This document shows positions 7,908 to 17,166 of a DNA stretch of 64,000 bases, one piece after another; positions within the stretch are counted from its first letter, which is position 1, and each line of letters begins with the position of its first letter. The notes below the pieces were generated by a model that was not told where the DNA came from, did no database searches, and saw only the letters and a program-made list of their open reading frames with translations. The stretch spans positions 1-64,000 of the forward strand of contig NZ_QASN01000021.1 of assembly GCF_003052585.1 (NCBI RefSeq). Reading direction: 5' to 3'. The position numbers and the translations under genes are program-made. This DNA comes from Pseudomonas mangrovi. GTDB lineage: Bacteria; Pseudomonadota; Gammaproteobacteria; Pseudomonadales; Pseudomonadaceae.

Positions 7908-10900
7908 GGCGTTTCTCCAGTGGTTTCAAGTCTGGCCGCGCGGCGGCGCAGCAGCAGATAGGCGGCGGGGATGACGAACAGCGAGAGCAGCGGCGCGCTG
8001 AGCATGCCGCCGACCATGGGCGCGGCGATGCGGCTCATGATCTCGCTGCCGCTGCCGCCGCCCAGCAGGATCGGCAACAGGCCGGCAAAAATGGTCGCCA
8101 CCGTCATCGCCTTGGGCCGCACACGCAGCACTGCGCCTTCGCGGATGGCGTCCAGCAGCCCCTGCTCGCCGCCTGTCTGGCCGCGCTCTTGCCAGGCATT
8201 GCGCAGGTACAACAGCATGATCACACCGAACTCGGCAGCCACCCCGGCCAGGGCGATGAAGCCAACCCCGGTGGCCACCGACATCCGGTAATCGAGCAGG
8301 TACAGCAGCCAGGCACCGCCGGTCAGGGCGAAGGGCAGCGTGAGCATCAGCAGCAGGGCCTCGTCCAGGCGCGAGAAGGTCAGGTAGAGCAGGACGAAGA
8401 TCAGCAACAGGGTCGCCGGCACCACCAGTGCCAGGCGCGCATTGGCTCGTTCGAGAAATTCGAACTGCCCCGAGTAGCTCAGGCTCACGCCCGGCGGCAG
8501 GCGCAGCTCCTGCTCAAGGGTACGGCGCAGCTCGTTCGCCACCCCGGCCAGATCGCCGTCGCGCACATCGACGTAGACCCAGCCACTCAACCGCGCATTC
8601 TCGCTGCGCAGCATCGGCGGGCCGTCGCTGACCTCGATGCGTGCGACGCTGCCCAGGGTGATCTGCGCACCACCGGCGGTGAGGATCGGCAGGCGTTCCA
8701 GCGCCTGCGGCGAGTCGCGCCAGTCGCGGCCATAACGCAGACTGATGGGGAAGCGCGCCAGCCCTTCCACCGTCTCGCCAATGTTCTCGCCACCGATGGC
8801 ACCGGCGACCAACCCCTGCAGCTCGGCGATGTTCAGGCCGTGCCGCGCGGCAGCCACGCGATCGATGTCGATATCGATGTAGCGCCCGCCGCTCAGGCGC
8901 TCGGCGAGTGCCGAAGACACGCCAGGCACCGCTCGCGCCAGGGCCTCGACCTGCTGCGCAACGCGCTCGATCTGGTCCAGGTCGCTGCCGGCGATCTTCA
9001 CCCCGATCGGGCTCTTCACCCCGGTGGCGAGCATGTCGATACGGTTGCGGATCGGCGGGATCCACAGGTTGGTCAGCCCGGGTACCTGCACCGCCCGGTC
9101 TAGCTCTTCGATCAGCAACTCCGGGGTCATTCCCGGCCGCCATTGTTCGCGCGGATGAAAGCGGATGGTGGTCTCGAACATCTCCAGCGGCGCCGGATCG
9201 GTGGCGCTATCCGCCCGCCCCGCCTTGCCGAACACCTGTGCCACCTCGGGTACCGAGAGGATCATCCGGTCGGTCTGCTGCAGCAGCTGCGCGGCCTTTT
9301 GCGCCGACAGGCCCGGCAGCGCGCTGGGCATGTAGAGCAGGTCGCCCTCATCCATCGCCGGGAGGAATTCGCCGCCCAGCCGACTCAGCGGCCAGAGCGC
9401 GCTGAGCATCACCAGCAGCGCCAGCGCCAGGGTCAGTCGCGGGAAGCGCAGCACTCGTTCCAGTGCCGGCCGGTACAGGCGCACCAGCAGTCGGTTGATC
9501 GGATTGCGCCCCTCGTCCGGCAGGTGACCACGAATCCAGTAGCCCATCAGCACCGGCACCAGGGTGATCGACAGTCCGGCAGCGGCGGCCATGGCGTAGG
9601 TCTTGGTGAAGGCCAGTGGCGCGAATAGCCGGCCCTCCTGGGCCTGCAGGGCGAACACCGGAACGAACGACAGGGTGATGATCAACAGGCAGAAGAACAG
9701 CGCCGGGCCGACCTCCTGCGCCGCCGCGCCTATCACCTTCCAGTGCTCCTCGCCCGCCAGCCGCTGGCCGGGATGCGCCACGCGCCAGGCTTCGACCTTG
9801 CGGTGGGCGTTCTCGATCATCACCAGGGCGCCGTCGACCATGGCACCGATGGCGATGGCGATGCCGCCCAGCGACATGATGTTGGCGTTCACTCCCTGCA
9901 GGCGCATCAGCACGAAGGCCGCGAGTATCCCCAGCGGCAGGCAGATCACCGCGACCAGCGCCGAGCGCAGGTGGCCGAGGAACAGCAGGCAGACCAGCGC
10001 CACCACGACGAACTCCTCCGCGAGCTTGAAGCCGAGGTTTTCCACCGCGCGGTCGATCAGATCGCTGCGATCATAGGTGGTGACCAGCTCGACGCCCTCA
10101 GGCAGGCCGGCACGCAGCTGCTCGACCTTCTGGTGTACGGCGGACAGGGTCTGGCGGGCATTCTTGCCACTGCGCAGGATCACCACGCCGCCGACCACCT
10201 CGCCCTCACCGTCCAGCTCGGCGATGCCCCGACGCATCTGCGGGCCGAGTTGAATGTCGGCGACATCGGCCAGGGTCACCGGCACGTTGCCGGCATCCAG
10301 GCGCAGCGGGATGCTACGAAAGTCCGCCAGCGTCTTCAGGTAACCGCTGGCGCGGACCATGTACTCGGCCTCGGCCATTTCCACCAGGGCGCCGCCGGTC
10401 TCGCCATTGGCCTGGCGCACCGCCTCGGCCACCTGCTGCTGGGTGACGCCGAGGCTGGCCATGCGCAGCGGGTCGAGCTGGATCTGGTACTGGCGGACCA
10501 TGCCGCCCAGGCTGGCCACCTCGGCCACGTTCGGCAGCGCCTGCAACTCGTACTTGAGGAACCAGTCCTGCAGCGCGCGCAGCTGCGCCAGGTCGTGGCG
10601 GCCGCTGCGGTCGACCAGCGCGTACTGGTAGATCCAGCCGAGCCCGGTAGCGTCCGGTCCCAGCGTCGGCTGCACCCCGGCCGGCAGGCGGCCCTGCAGC
10701 TGGCTCAGGTACTCCAGCACCCGCGAGCGCGCCCAGTAGAGGTCGGTGCCGTCCTCGAAGATCACGTAGACGTAGCTGTCGCCGAAGTAGGAGAAGCCGC
10801 GCACGGTGCGCGCCCCCGGCACCGCCAGCAACGTACTGGAAAGGGGATAGGTGACCTGATTCTCCACCACCTGCGGTGCCTGACCAGGATAGGCAGTGCG

Positions 10901-11047
10901 GATGATCACCTGCACGTCGGACAGATCGGGCAGCGCGTCTATCGGCGTGCTGCGCAGCGACCAGATACCGGTGGCAGCCAGCAGCAGGCTGAGCAGCAGT
11001 ACCAGCACACGATTGGCCATCGACCAGCGAATCACCTTGGCGATCAT
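7904..11047 (-). CDS. cusA: Heavy-metal RND efflux pump, CusA/CzcA family
   Basis: At 1047 residues this is full length for HME-RND pumps. It starts [20 protein letters not shown], and has two large periplasmic loops and 12 expected membrane helices. TM4 carries [20 protein letters not shown], the proton-relay Asp region. The segment [19 protein letters not shown] and Met-containing stretches match Cu/Ag transporters of the CusA type. It exports monovalent metal from the periplasm or cytoplasm through CusB and CusC. Its start overlaps the cusB stop (ATGA), and its stop overlaps cusF. Copper/silver rather than Co/Zn/Cd is inferred from CusF and the CusF-like domain in CusB. Confidence 0.92.
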   Translation of the reverse strand: MIAKVIRWSMANRVLVLLLSLLLAATGIWSLRSTPIDALPDLSDVQVIIRTAYPGQAPQVVENQVTYPLSSTLLAVPGARTVRGFSYFGDSYVYVIFEDGTDLYWARSRVLEYLSQLQGRLPAGVQPTLGPDATGLGWIYQYALVDRSGRHDLAQLRALQDWFLKYELQALPNVAEVASLGGMVRQYQIQLDPLRMASLGVTQQQVAEAVRQANGETGGALVEMAEAEYMVRASGYLKTLADFRSIPLRLDAGNVPVTLADVADIQLGPQMRRGIAELDGEGEVVGGVVILRSGKNARQTLSAVHQKVEQLRAGLPEGVELVTTYDRSDLIDRAVENLGFKLAEEFVVVALVCLLFLGHLRSALVAVICLPLGILAAFVLMRLQGVNANIMSLGGIAIAIGAMVDGALVMIENAHRKVEAWRVAHPGQRLAGEEHWKVIGAAAQEVGPALFFCLLIITLSFVPVFALQAQEGRLFAPLAFTKTYAMAAAAGLSITLVPVLMGYWIRGHLPDEGRNPINRLLVRLYRPALERVLRFPRLTLALALLVMLSALWPLSRLGGEFLPAMDEGDLLYMPSALPGLSAQKAAQLLQQTDRMILSVPEVAQVFGKAGRADSATDPAPLEMFETTIRFHPREQWRPGMTPELLIEELDRAVQVPGLTNLWIPPIRNRIDMLATGVKSPIGVKIAGSDLDQIERVAQQVEALARAVPGVSSALAERLSGGRYIDIDIDRVAAARHGLNIAELQGLVAGAIGGENIGETVEGLARFPISLRYGRDWRDSPQALERLPILTAGGAQITLGSVARIEVSDGPPMLRSENARLSGWVYVDVRDGDLAGVANELRRTLEQELRLPPGVSLSYSGQFEFLERANARLALVVPATLLLIFVLLYLTFSRLDEALLLMLTLPFALTGGAWLLYLLDYRMSVATGVGFIALAGVAAEFGVIMLLYLRNAWQERGQTGGEQGLLDAIREGAVLRVRPKAMTVATIFAGLLPILLGGGSGSEIMSRIAAPMVGGMLSAPLLSLFVIPAAYLLLRRRAARLETTGETP

Positions 11048-12498
11048 GGCGCCTGCTCCTCGATGACGACGCGCTCGACCAGCAGGCCCTCGTCGGTCTC
11101 GCGTACCGCGAAACGCAGACGCTGACCGACTGCCAGGCCCTGCAGCAACTCGTGCCGGGCGACGTCGAAGCTCATGGTCATGCCCGGCATGCCCAGAGTC
11201 GGGAAGGGCCCGTGGGCGATCTTCAGCGCGTGCCCGTCGATTGCCAGCAGCCGGCCACTGCTTTCATGCAGCGATGCCGAAGCAGTCGGTTCGGCCGGCG
11301 CGACCTGATCATCCAGCCCCAGCCCGCGCAGGCTGGCTTCGGAGTCGAGCAGGAACTGCCCGGACGCAACCACCTGCTGGCCCTCCTGGAGTCCGTCGAG
11401 GATCTCGCTGTGGCGATCATCGGCGCGTCCCAGGCGGACCTCCTGCGGGCGATAACGCCCCTCGCCTTCGGCGAGCATCACCAGCGCGCGCCGGCCAGTG
11501 CGGATGACAGCTTCACTCGGCACCCGTAGCCCCGGTGCGGACTCGGCTGCAACGAAGCGCACCCGGGCACTGAGCCCGGCGCGCAGGCTGGCATCTGGGT
11601 TGGGCAGCTCGATACGCACACGCAGCGTGCGGCTTTGCGCGTCGGCTTCCGGCAGCAGCGCATCCACCCGCCCTTCCAGCCGCTCCGCGCGGGAGGGTAA
11701 CGCGACCTCGACGCGCTGGCCGACACGGATCGAGCCCGCCTGTGCTTCGGGCACCGCCACCTCGAGCCAGATGCGTTCGAGACCGTTGATCCGGGCGACC
11801 GCAGCGCCAGCGGCGAGGGTCATGCCTTCGCGCACCTCCAGGCTCTGCAGCAGCCCACCGAGCGGCGCGCTGATGCGCTGGCGCAGCTGTACCTCGCCGT
11901 TCTTTTCCAGCGTGCGAATGCTCGCCTCGGGCATACCTGCCAGTTGCAGGCGGCGACGCGCGGCGGCGGCCAGATCGGCGTGGCCACTGCGCCGCAGGGC
12001 GAGATACTCCTCCTGGGCCGCGGCCCATTCCGGCACCAGCAGCTCGACCAGCGGTGTGCCGGCCTCGATGACATCGCCCGGCGCGTGGCGATAGACCCGT
12101 TCGACAAAGCCTGCGACCCGCGTCTGCACCTGGGCCACATCGCGACCACTCAGCGCCAGCGCGCCCTGCGCCTCGACGCCATCCTCGATCGAGCCACGCT
12201 CGACCCGAGCCAGGCGCACGCCAAGGTTCTGCGCCACCCGCGGATCGATCTGCAGAACCTGCTCGCGAGCCTCGTCCTGGGCGTAGCGCGGCACCAGTTG
12301 CATGTCCATGAAGGGCGAGGGACCGGGCTGGTCGAAGCGCTGCTGCGGGTACATGGGGTCGTACCAGTAGAGCACTTCGCGCCCATCGCTGGCGGCAGCG
12401 CCTGAGTGTTCATGGGACTTGTCTGCGCCCAGCCAGTAACCCGCAGAGCCTGCGATGACCGCAGCGCCCATGATGCAGGCAAAGAGTCTTGTGCTCAT
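11044..12498 (-). CDS. cusB: Efflux periplasmic adaptor CusB with C-terminal CusF-like domain
   Basis: The 484-residue protein begins with a membrane anchor ([20 protein letters not shown]). Next comes a heavy-metal-binding segment ([12 protein letters not shown]...[11 protein letters not shown]), then the barrel-sandwich, alpha-hairpin and beta-barrel parts of RND membrane-fusion proteins. The last 75 or so residues ([21 protein letters not shown] and onwards) repeat the CusF fold, with Met ligands but no aligned Trp. A fused metallochaperone plus a separate CusF is a notable arrangement. It bridges CusA to CusC. Both ends overlap neighbours by 4 bp, indicating translational coupling. Confidence 0.92.
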   Translation of the reverse strand: MSTRLFACIMGAAVIAGSAGYWLGADKSHEHSGAAASDGREVLYWYDPMYPQQRFDQPGPSPFMDMQLVPRYAQDEAREQVLQIDPRVAQNLGVRLARVERGSIEDGVEAQGALALSGRDVAQVQTRVAGFVERVYRHAPGDVIEAGTPLVELLVPEWAAAQEEYLALRRSGHADLAAAARRRLQLAGMPEASIRTLEKNGEVQLRQRISAPLGGLLQSLEVREGMTLAAGAAVARINGLERIWLEVAVPEAQAGSIRVGQRVEVALPSRAERLEGRVDALLPEADAQSRTLRVRIELPNPDASLRAGLSARVRFVAAESAPGLRVPSEAVIRTGRRALVMLAEGEGRYRPQEVRLGRADDRHSEILDGLQEGQQVVASGQFLLDSEASLRGLGLDDQVAPAEPTASASLHESSGRLLAIDGHALKIAHGPFPTLGMPGMTMSFDVARHELLQGLAVGQRLRFAVRETDEGLLVERVVIEEQAP

Positions 12499-13748
12499 CG
12501 CGAGCCCTCCCCGTAGGCCAGATAAAGACGCGCCTCGAGCATCGCCAGCAGCGTGGCCTGGTCGATCTCTCGCAACTGCTGCTCGATACGTTCGCGACGC
12601 GCGCTCAGCACGCTGTCCAGCTCGGCGTTGCCGGCGCGGTAGGCAGCCATGCTCAGCGCCAGCTTTTCCTCCGCCAGCGGCAGCAGCGTCTGCCGGGTGC
12701 GCGCCAGCGAGCGCTGGGCCCGCTCGTACTCGGCCAGTTCATCGTTCAACTGCTGGACCAGTTCATCGGCGAACGCCTGGCGCTCGGCCTCTACAGCACT
12801 GAGGCGCGCCTGGCTGGCGGCAATTCGCGGGGTCTGCCGGGTAGCACCGAATACCGGCAGATCGACACTCAGCTGCAGGCTGAGCATGTCGCCGTATGCC
12901 TGGCCACGGCGCTGGTAGCCAACTTCCCAGCTCCAGTCCGGTCGCCGCTCGGCGACCGCAGCCTGCACCGCGGCCTGCGCTTCCTCGCTCAGCGGCTGGT
13001 AGAGCGCCAGCTGCGGATGCTGCGCCAGACGCCGGCGGAAAGCGGGGGGGTCGACCGTCCAGCGCGGCGGCTCACCGCGCAAGGGTTCGCCACCAGCCTC
13101 GCCCAGCCAGCGCCGCAGCGCCGCACGCGCCTGCTGGCGCTGTAGTGCCAGCTCATCCAGACGCTCGTCGAGCAGTGCCCGCTCCTGACGCGGCGAAACC
13201 GCGGCAGTCACCGGCAGCCGGCCGCCCGCCAACTGCGCCTCGACACTGGTCGCCAGCAAACGATTTTCTTCGCTCAGCGCATCGAGCAGTTGCGACTTGC
13301 GCTCCAGGCCATGAGCAAGCAACCAGGCCTGAGCCACGGCCTGACGCACCAGCAGACGCTGTGCTTCGCGCTCGCCCTCGGCTCGCCCAAGCCCCGCGCT
13401 GGCCAGTGCGATCTGCGCCTGGCGTTTGGCTCGGCTGGGTACCTCCTGCATCAAGCCGATCATCTGCATGGTCATGCCTTCTTCATTCAGCCGGTAACGT
13501 CCGTCGCCTTCGAGTGGGACGTTCTGAAGGCCGAGCAGCAGCTTCGGGTCAGGCAGCGCGCCAGCCGGCAGCACCGCGTGGCGAGCGGCATCCACCTGCT
13601 CGGCACGCGCCTTGAGTATCGGCGCCTGATGTTCGGCCAACTGCAGGGCTGCATCGAACGACAACGCGAGTGCCGGAAACGGCGTCCAGCAGGCCACCGC
13701 CAGCAGCAGCCAGCACGGGCGCGGTGCGCGCAAATATAGGAAAAGCAT
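12495..13748 (-). CDS. cusC: Outer-membrane efflux protein CusC/TolC family
   Basis: The start at 13748 (ATG, with GAGGA upstream) gives 417 residues with a signal sequence (CWLLLAVACWTPFPALA). A longer frame to 13823 has no comparable support. Two outer-membrane-efflux repeats follow, with long coiled coils such as VRQAVAQAWLLAHGLERKSQ and FADELVQQLNDELAEYERAQ. It forms the trimeric outer-membrane channel of the copper/silver pump. The stop overlaps the cusB start. A 92-bp gap separates it from the small Cys/His-rich gene upstream, with no terminator in it. Confidence 0.9.
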   Translation of the reverse strand: MLFLYLRAPRPCWLLLAVACWTPFPALALSFDAALQLAEHQAPILKARAEQVDAARHAVLPAGALPDPKLLLGLQNVPLEGDGRYRLNEEGMTMQMIGLMQEVPSRAKRQAQIALASAGLGRAEGEREAQRLLVRQAVAQAWLLAHGLERKSQLLDALSEENRLLATSVEAQLAGGRLPVTAAVSPRQERALLDERLDELALQRQQARAALRRWLGEAGGEPLRGEPPRWTVDPPAFRRRLAQHPQLALYQPLSEEAQAAVQAAVAERRPDWSWEVGYQRRGQAYGDMLSLQLSVDLPVFGATRQTPRIAASQARLSAVEAERQAFADELVQQLNDELAEYERAQRSLARTRQTLLPLAEEKLALSMAAYRAGNAELDSVLSARRERIEQQLREIDQATLLAMLEARLYLAYGEGSR

Positions 13749-13840
13749 CGGTGAAATCCTCAAAAGCCTGCGCGGCCGGATTTCGGCACGCGCGACCATT
13801 CCGCGCTTGGCGCGCGGCATCAACAGCTAGCGAAGGAGGA

Positions 13841-14194
13841 TCAGACTTGCGGAGGGCGCCAAACGTCGGCGGTGCGACAGGAAATGCAATCGAAGGATAG
13901 GTGTGGACGTTGCTGACGGGATGCGGCGAGGGTCACCGGCTTGCCGGGCAGCACGACGAGGAGGCTCGGAGACTGGCACTCGTGACCGCTCTTGCACAGT
14001 TTGACCACCTTGCCAGGTGACGATGCCTGGTGGTCGCAGTGATCATCCGCCTGCTCCAGCATCGCCATCTGGTGATGCTCATGGCTCTGCATCGGACAGG
14101 GCTCGAGCATGCCCAGCAGCGGCGCCGCCATTCCCGAATAGGGTAGCGAGAGCATCAGCAGAAGCAGCAGGCTGCGGCGAAGGAGAGCGGTCAT
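13841..14194 (-). CDS. Small Cys/His-rich exported protein heading the copper operon
   Basis: The product is 117 residues from ATG at 14194 (MTALLRRSLLLLLMLSLPYS). A signal peptide or membrane segment is followed by metal-ligand-rich stretches: MQSHEHHQMAMLEQADDHCDHQ, then LCKSGHECQSP, and CISC near the end. Similar small proteins often precede cus operons in Pseudomonas (DUF2946-like), but I cannot name a tested function; metal sensing or buffering in the periplasm is an inference. There is no ribosome binding site in front of this ATG. A promoter placed right upstream suggests a leaderless message. A TTG at 14230 is an alternative start. Confidence 0.7.
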   Translation of the reverse strand: MTALLRRSLLLLLMLSLPYSGMAAPLLGMLEPCPMQSHEHHQMAMLEQADDHCDHQASSPGKVVKLCKSGHECQSPSLLVVLPGKPVTLAASRQQRPHLSFDCISCRTADVWRPPQV

Positions 14195-14201
14195 GGGCAG
14201 C

Positions 14202-14230
14202 AGTCTATTCCCCGAAGGAGGGATCCACAA
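14202..14230 (-). promoter_or_regulatory. Sigma-70-type promoter of the copper operon
   Basis: On the reverse strand TTGTGG (14230-14225) and TAGACT (14207-14202) are separated by exactly 17 bp. The expected start point is 14195-14194, which is the A of the ATG. The spacer holds the imperfect palindrome TCCCTCCTTCGGGGA, a possible regulator site. Confidence 0.5.
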
Positions 14231-14269
14231 TCAGATGCGGGGGCTGGCGCGTGCGACCTTTCCGCGCGC

Positions 14270-14295
14270 AAAAAGAAAACCCCGCTTTCGCGGGG
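14270..14295 (-). terminator. Terminator of the Rsm-type sRNA
   Basis: On the reverse strand CCCCGC-GAAA-GCGGGG is followed by TTTTCTTTTT. Its orientation shows that something on the minus strand is transcribed into it, although no protein gene lies upstream on that strand. Confidence 0.85.
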
Positions 14296-14395
14296 CTTTG
14301 CAGACTGTGTCCTGACATCCATGTTGAGCTACCGTCCTGGCAGCAATCCCTGTGTATCCCTGTGTCTGTGCTGCGCTTCCTGCGCGACATCCATG
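14270..14395 (-). ncRNA. RsmY/RsmX-type regulatory small RNA
   Basis: The reverse strand encodes an RNA of about 125 nt with seven GGA motifs and no ORF. It opens AUGGAUGUC, then GCGC-AGGAA-GCGC, a hairpin with GGA in the loop as in RsmY. CACAGGGAUACACAGGGAUU follows, then CUGCC-AGGAC-GGUAG (GGA in a loop), AUGGAUGUCAGGACA, and finally a rho-independent terminator. A -10 box TATTCT lies at 14407-14402, 6-7 bp before the proposed start. A GacA-type palindrome is centred about 66 bp upstream. RNAs of this family bind several RsmA/CsrA dimers and relieve translational repression. Family membership rests on motif pattern, not alignment. Confidence 0.85.
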
Positions 14396-14451
14396 GGCAG
14401 CAGAATAGCGATGCTGCTCCGCGCCTCACAGGGGCGGATCTCCACGAAACG

Positions 14452-14469
14452 TGTAAGCCATTGCCTACA
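14452..14469. promoter_or_regulatory. GacA upstream activating sequence
   Basis: Read on the minus strand, the 18-mer TGTAGGCAATGGCTTACA differs at one position from the GacA box TGTAAG-N6-CTTACA. It is centred near -66 relative to the proposed sRNA start, a usual place for such sites in rsm genes. Confidence 0.8.
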
Positions 14470-14581
14470 AAACGCCACACTGCCGTTACGCTTGCTTTTT
14501 TTGTGATACAGCTCTTGTTAGACTCGCCTTGTCCTACAAAAACAACAGCCCCTCGCAAGAGAGGGTCACAGGGCTCCAACC

Positions 14582-15238
14582 ATGCGCGTATCGGCTATCG
14601 TTTTCTCCTTTCTTGCGGCCTCCGCCGCGACTTCGCTTCACGCTGGGGGCCAGAACGTCATCTCCGACCCCGACGAAGCCTCCCGGACATTCTGGGGCAC
14701 CGTCTATGCGTCTGGCGGCAGCACCCTCTACTGTGGCAAGGCGTTCAAGGACGACGAGAACGGCGCACTGACCGCCTCGCACATCTACAACGTAAAGCAG
14801 ATCAAGTCTGCGCTACGTTGCCTGACCGACTCCCAATGCGCGGTCAAGACGCCGCAATATGTGTTCATGGTCGCCGATCTGCACAATCTCTATCCGGTGC
14901 TGACCAGTATGGAAGACGCCCGTCGCAATGCCATCTTCGGCGAACTGGGCGAACAAGGGCGCAAGCCCAACGATCTGGGCTGCGATACCCGCGCTACCTA
15001 CCATGTGATCGAGCCTCGCGATGCGGTCAAGGGCGATATCGCCCGTGCCTTCTTCTACATGCACCAGGAATACCGGCTGCCGATCGCCAAGGAACTGGAA
15101 GTACTCAAGCGCTGGCATCAGATGGACCCGCCGGACGATGACGAGAAGGCTCGCAATGCCCGCATCTCGATGCTGCAGGGCACTCGCAACCGCTTCATCG
15201 ACGACCCCAAACTGGCAGAGCAGCTCACCGGCGAGTAA
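14582..15238 (+). CDS. Endonuclease I (EndA/NucM) family protein
   Basis: The 218-residue protein has a signal peptide (SAIVFSFLAASAATSLHAG). EndA features are recognisable: TLYCGKAF, SDSQC-type Cys region, VADLHNLYP, and EPRDAVKGDIARAFFYMHQEY. The family cleaves DNA (and RNA) in the periplasm or medium, using Mg2+ and a His in an EHVVP motif. Here the corresponding segment reads LTASHIYNV: the His is kept, but the neighbouring Glu and Pro are changed. It may be a diverged or weak nuclease. It is monocistronic with a terminator at 15255-15272. The ribosome binding site is poor (AGGG at about -10). Confidence 0.8.
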   Translation: MRVSAIVFSFLAASAATSLHAGGQNVISDPDEASRTFWGTVYASGGSTLYCGKAFKDDENGALTASHIYNVKQIKSALRCLTDSQCAVKTPQYVFMVADLHNLYPVLTSMEDARRNAIFGELGEQGRKPNDLGCDTRATYHVIEPRDAVKGDIARAFFYMHQEYRLPIAKELEVLKRWHQMDPPDDDEKARNARISMLQGTRNRFIDDPKLAEQLTGE

Positions 15239-15250
15239 TACCGGAAACAA

Positions 15251-15277
15251 AAAAGCCCCTCGAACGAGGGGCTTTTT
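15251..15277. terminator. Bidirectional terminator after the nuclease gene
   Basis: GCCCCTCG and CGAGGGGC form an 8-bp stem flanked by A-run and T-run on both sides, between two convergent genes. Confidence 0.9.
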
Positions 15278-15293
15278 CATTGCAGTCGAGCCA

Positions 15294-17072
15294 TCAGAAC
15301 TGCGCGGCATCCAGCAGGTAGAGCGACTCGCTGCCGGCGCGAACAGACGCGCTCAGCGAGTGAATGCGCGGCAGCAGACGGGCGAAGTAGAAGCGTGCCG
15401 TGCCCAGCTTGCTTACGTAGAACTCATCGTCAGCCTGCTTGGCCAGAGCCACTTCGGCCATCCGCGCCCACATGTAGGCGTAGGCGGTATAGCCGAACAC
15501 CTGCAGGTACTCGACGGACGCCGCACCGATCTCGTTGGGGTTCTGCTTGGCCTGGCCAAGCACCCACTCGGTCAGGCCGTCGAGGTTGTCCAGCGCAGCC
15601 TTGAGCGGGTTGGTGAACTCGCCCAGCGCGGCATCGGCAGCCTCCACGTAGGCGCGGATCTCGTTGGAGAACAGCTTGTAGAAGGTGCCGCCGTTGCCGA
15701 CCACTTTGCGCCCCATCAGGTCCAGGGCCTGGATGCCGTTAGTGCCTTCGTAGATCTGGGTGATGCGCACGTCACGCACCAGTTGCTCCTGGCCCCACTC
15801 GCGGATGAAGCCATGGCCGCCGAAGATCTGCTGGCCATGCACGGTGGTTTCCAGGCCCAGGTCGGTGAGGAAGGCCTTGGCCACCGGCGTCAGCAGTGCG
15901 ACCAGTTGCTCGCCGCGCTTGCAGGCCTCGGCATCCTCGCTGAATTTGGCGATGTCCAGCTGAGTGGCGACGTAGGTGGAGAACGCACGACCACCTTCGT
16001 TGAACGCCTTCATGGTCAGCAGCATGCGACGCACATCGGGATGGACGATGATCGGATCAGCCGCCTTGTCCTTGGCCACAGGGCCGCTGGGGGCACGGCT
16101 CTGGATGCGCTCGCGGGCGTATTCGACGGCGTTCTGGTAGGAACGCTCGCCGGCGGCCAGACCCTGGATGCCGACGCCGAGGCGCTCGTAGTTCATCATG
16201 GTGAACATCGCCGCCAGGCCGTTGTTGGCCTCGCCGACCATGTAGCCGACCGCGCCATCGAAGTTCATCACGCAGGTCGCCGAGGCCTTGATGCCCATCT
16301 TGTGCTCGATGGAGCCGCAGGCAACCGCGTTGCGCTCGCCCAGCGAACCGTCGGCGTTGACCATGAATTTGGGCACCAGAAACAGCGAAATGCCCTTGGA
16401 GCCGGCCGGCGCGTCAGGCAGCTTGGCCAGCACCAGATGGATGATGTTCTCGGTCAGGTCGTGCTCGCCACCGGTGATGAAGATCTTGGTGCCGCTGACC
16501 TTGTAGCTGCCGTCGGCCTGGGGTTCGGCCTTGGTGCGGATGATGCCCAGGTCGGTGCCGGCGTGCGGTTCGGTCAGGCACATGGAGCCGGCCCAGACCC
16601 CGGAATACATGTTCGGCAGGTAGGTCTGCTTGAGCTCCTCGCTGGCGTGAGCGTGGATCGACAGACAGGCGCCCGCGGTCAGCATCGGATACAGGCCGAA
16701 CGACAGGTTGGCGGCGTTGAGCATTTCCTCGACCTGAGCGCCGAGCACCTTGGGCATGCCCATGCCGCCGTAGGCAGGGTCACCACCGACGCCGACCCAG
16801 CCGCCCTCGCCGTAGACCTTGTAGGCTTCCGGGAAGCCGGCCGGCGTGCTGACCACACCATCCTTCCACTGGCACTCCTCTTCATCGCCACTGCGATTGA
16901 GCGGTGCCAGGGTGCGGGCGGTGACCTTGCCGGCCTCTTCCAGAATGGCGTCGGCGGTATCGGCATCGACGACATCGGCCAGAGCGGGCAGTTGTGCCCA
17001 GAGGCTGGCAACGTCGAAGACCTCGTTGAGGACGAAGCGCATATCGCGCAGGGGTGCCTTGTAGTCGGCCAT
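15294..17072 (-). CDS. Acyl-CoA dehydrogenase, paralogue 1 of 3
   Basis: The start at 17072 (ATG, GAGG upstream) gives 592 residues starting [17 protein letters not shown]; a longer frame has no support. It is a large-type FAD acyl-CoA dehydrogenase with a C-terminal extension domain. Visible signatures are CLTEPHAGTDLGIIRTKA (flavin/substrate loop), GTKIFITGGEHDLTENI, and RDVRITQIYEGTNGIQALDL, the last carrying the probable catalytic Glu region. It oxidises acyl-CoA to trans-2-enoyl-CoA in beta-oxidation. P. aeruginosa has three comparable genes (PA0506-PA0508) beside bio genes. Chain-length preference cannot be read from the sequence. It lacks the PsrA-like box seen before its two paralogues. 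Confidence 0.92.
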   Translation of the reverse strand: MADYKAPLRDMRFVLNEVFDVASLWAQLPALADVVDADTADAILEEAGKVTARTLAPLNRSGDEEECQWKDGVVSTPAGFPEAYKVYGEGGWVGVGGDPAYGGMGMPKVLGAQVEEMLNAANLSFGLYPMLTAGACLSIHAHASEELKQTYLPNMYSGVWAGSMCLTEPHAGTDLGIIRTKAEPQADGSYKVSGTKIFITGGEHDLTENIIHLVLAKLPDAPAGSKGISLFLVPKFMVNADGSLGERNAVACGSIEHKMGIKASATCVMNFDGAVGYMVGEANNGLAAMFTMMNYERLGVGIQGLAAGERSYQNAVEYARERIQSRAPSGPVAKDKAADPIIVHPDVRRMLLTMKAFNEGGRAFSTYVATQLDIAKFSEDAEACKRGEQLVALLTPVAKAFLTDLGLETTVHGQQIFGGHGFIREWGQEQLVRDVRITQIYEGTNGIQALDLMGRKVVGNGGTFYKLFSNEIRAYVEAADAALGEFTNPLKAALDNLDGLTEWVLGQAKQNPNEIGAASVEYLQVFGYTAYAYMWARMAEVALAKQADDEFYVSKLGTARFYFARLLPRIHSLSASVRAGSESLYLLDAAQF

Positions 17073-17166
17073 GGAAACCTCGCTAGCGACAGGAACCGGA
17101 AGAGCCCGGATGGATTCAGCCGCGAAGTCTATATTGCGCACGACACAGATATGTAGCGTCCCGTTA

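Noticed and set aside
14205..14579. 124-codon minus-strand frame over the sRNA and its UAS
   Set aside because: It would have to read through a strong terminator with T-run and shows no coding character; the RNA signals explain the interval better.
15021..17156. Long plus-strand open frame (over 700 codons) opposite acyl-CoA dehydrogenase 1
   Set aside because: It is a shadow of the high-GC codon pattern of the real minus-strand gene; its translation has no domain and is rich in His, Gln, Arg and Gly. The same holds for the frames opposite paralogues 2 and 3.
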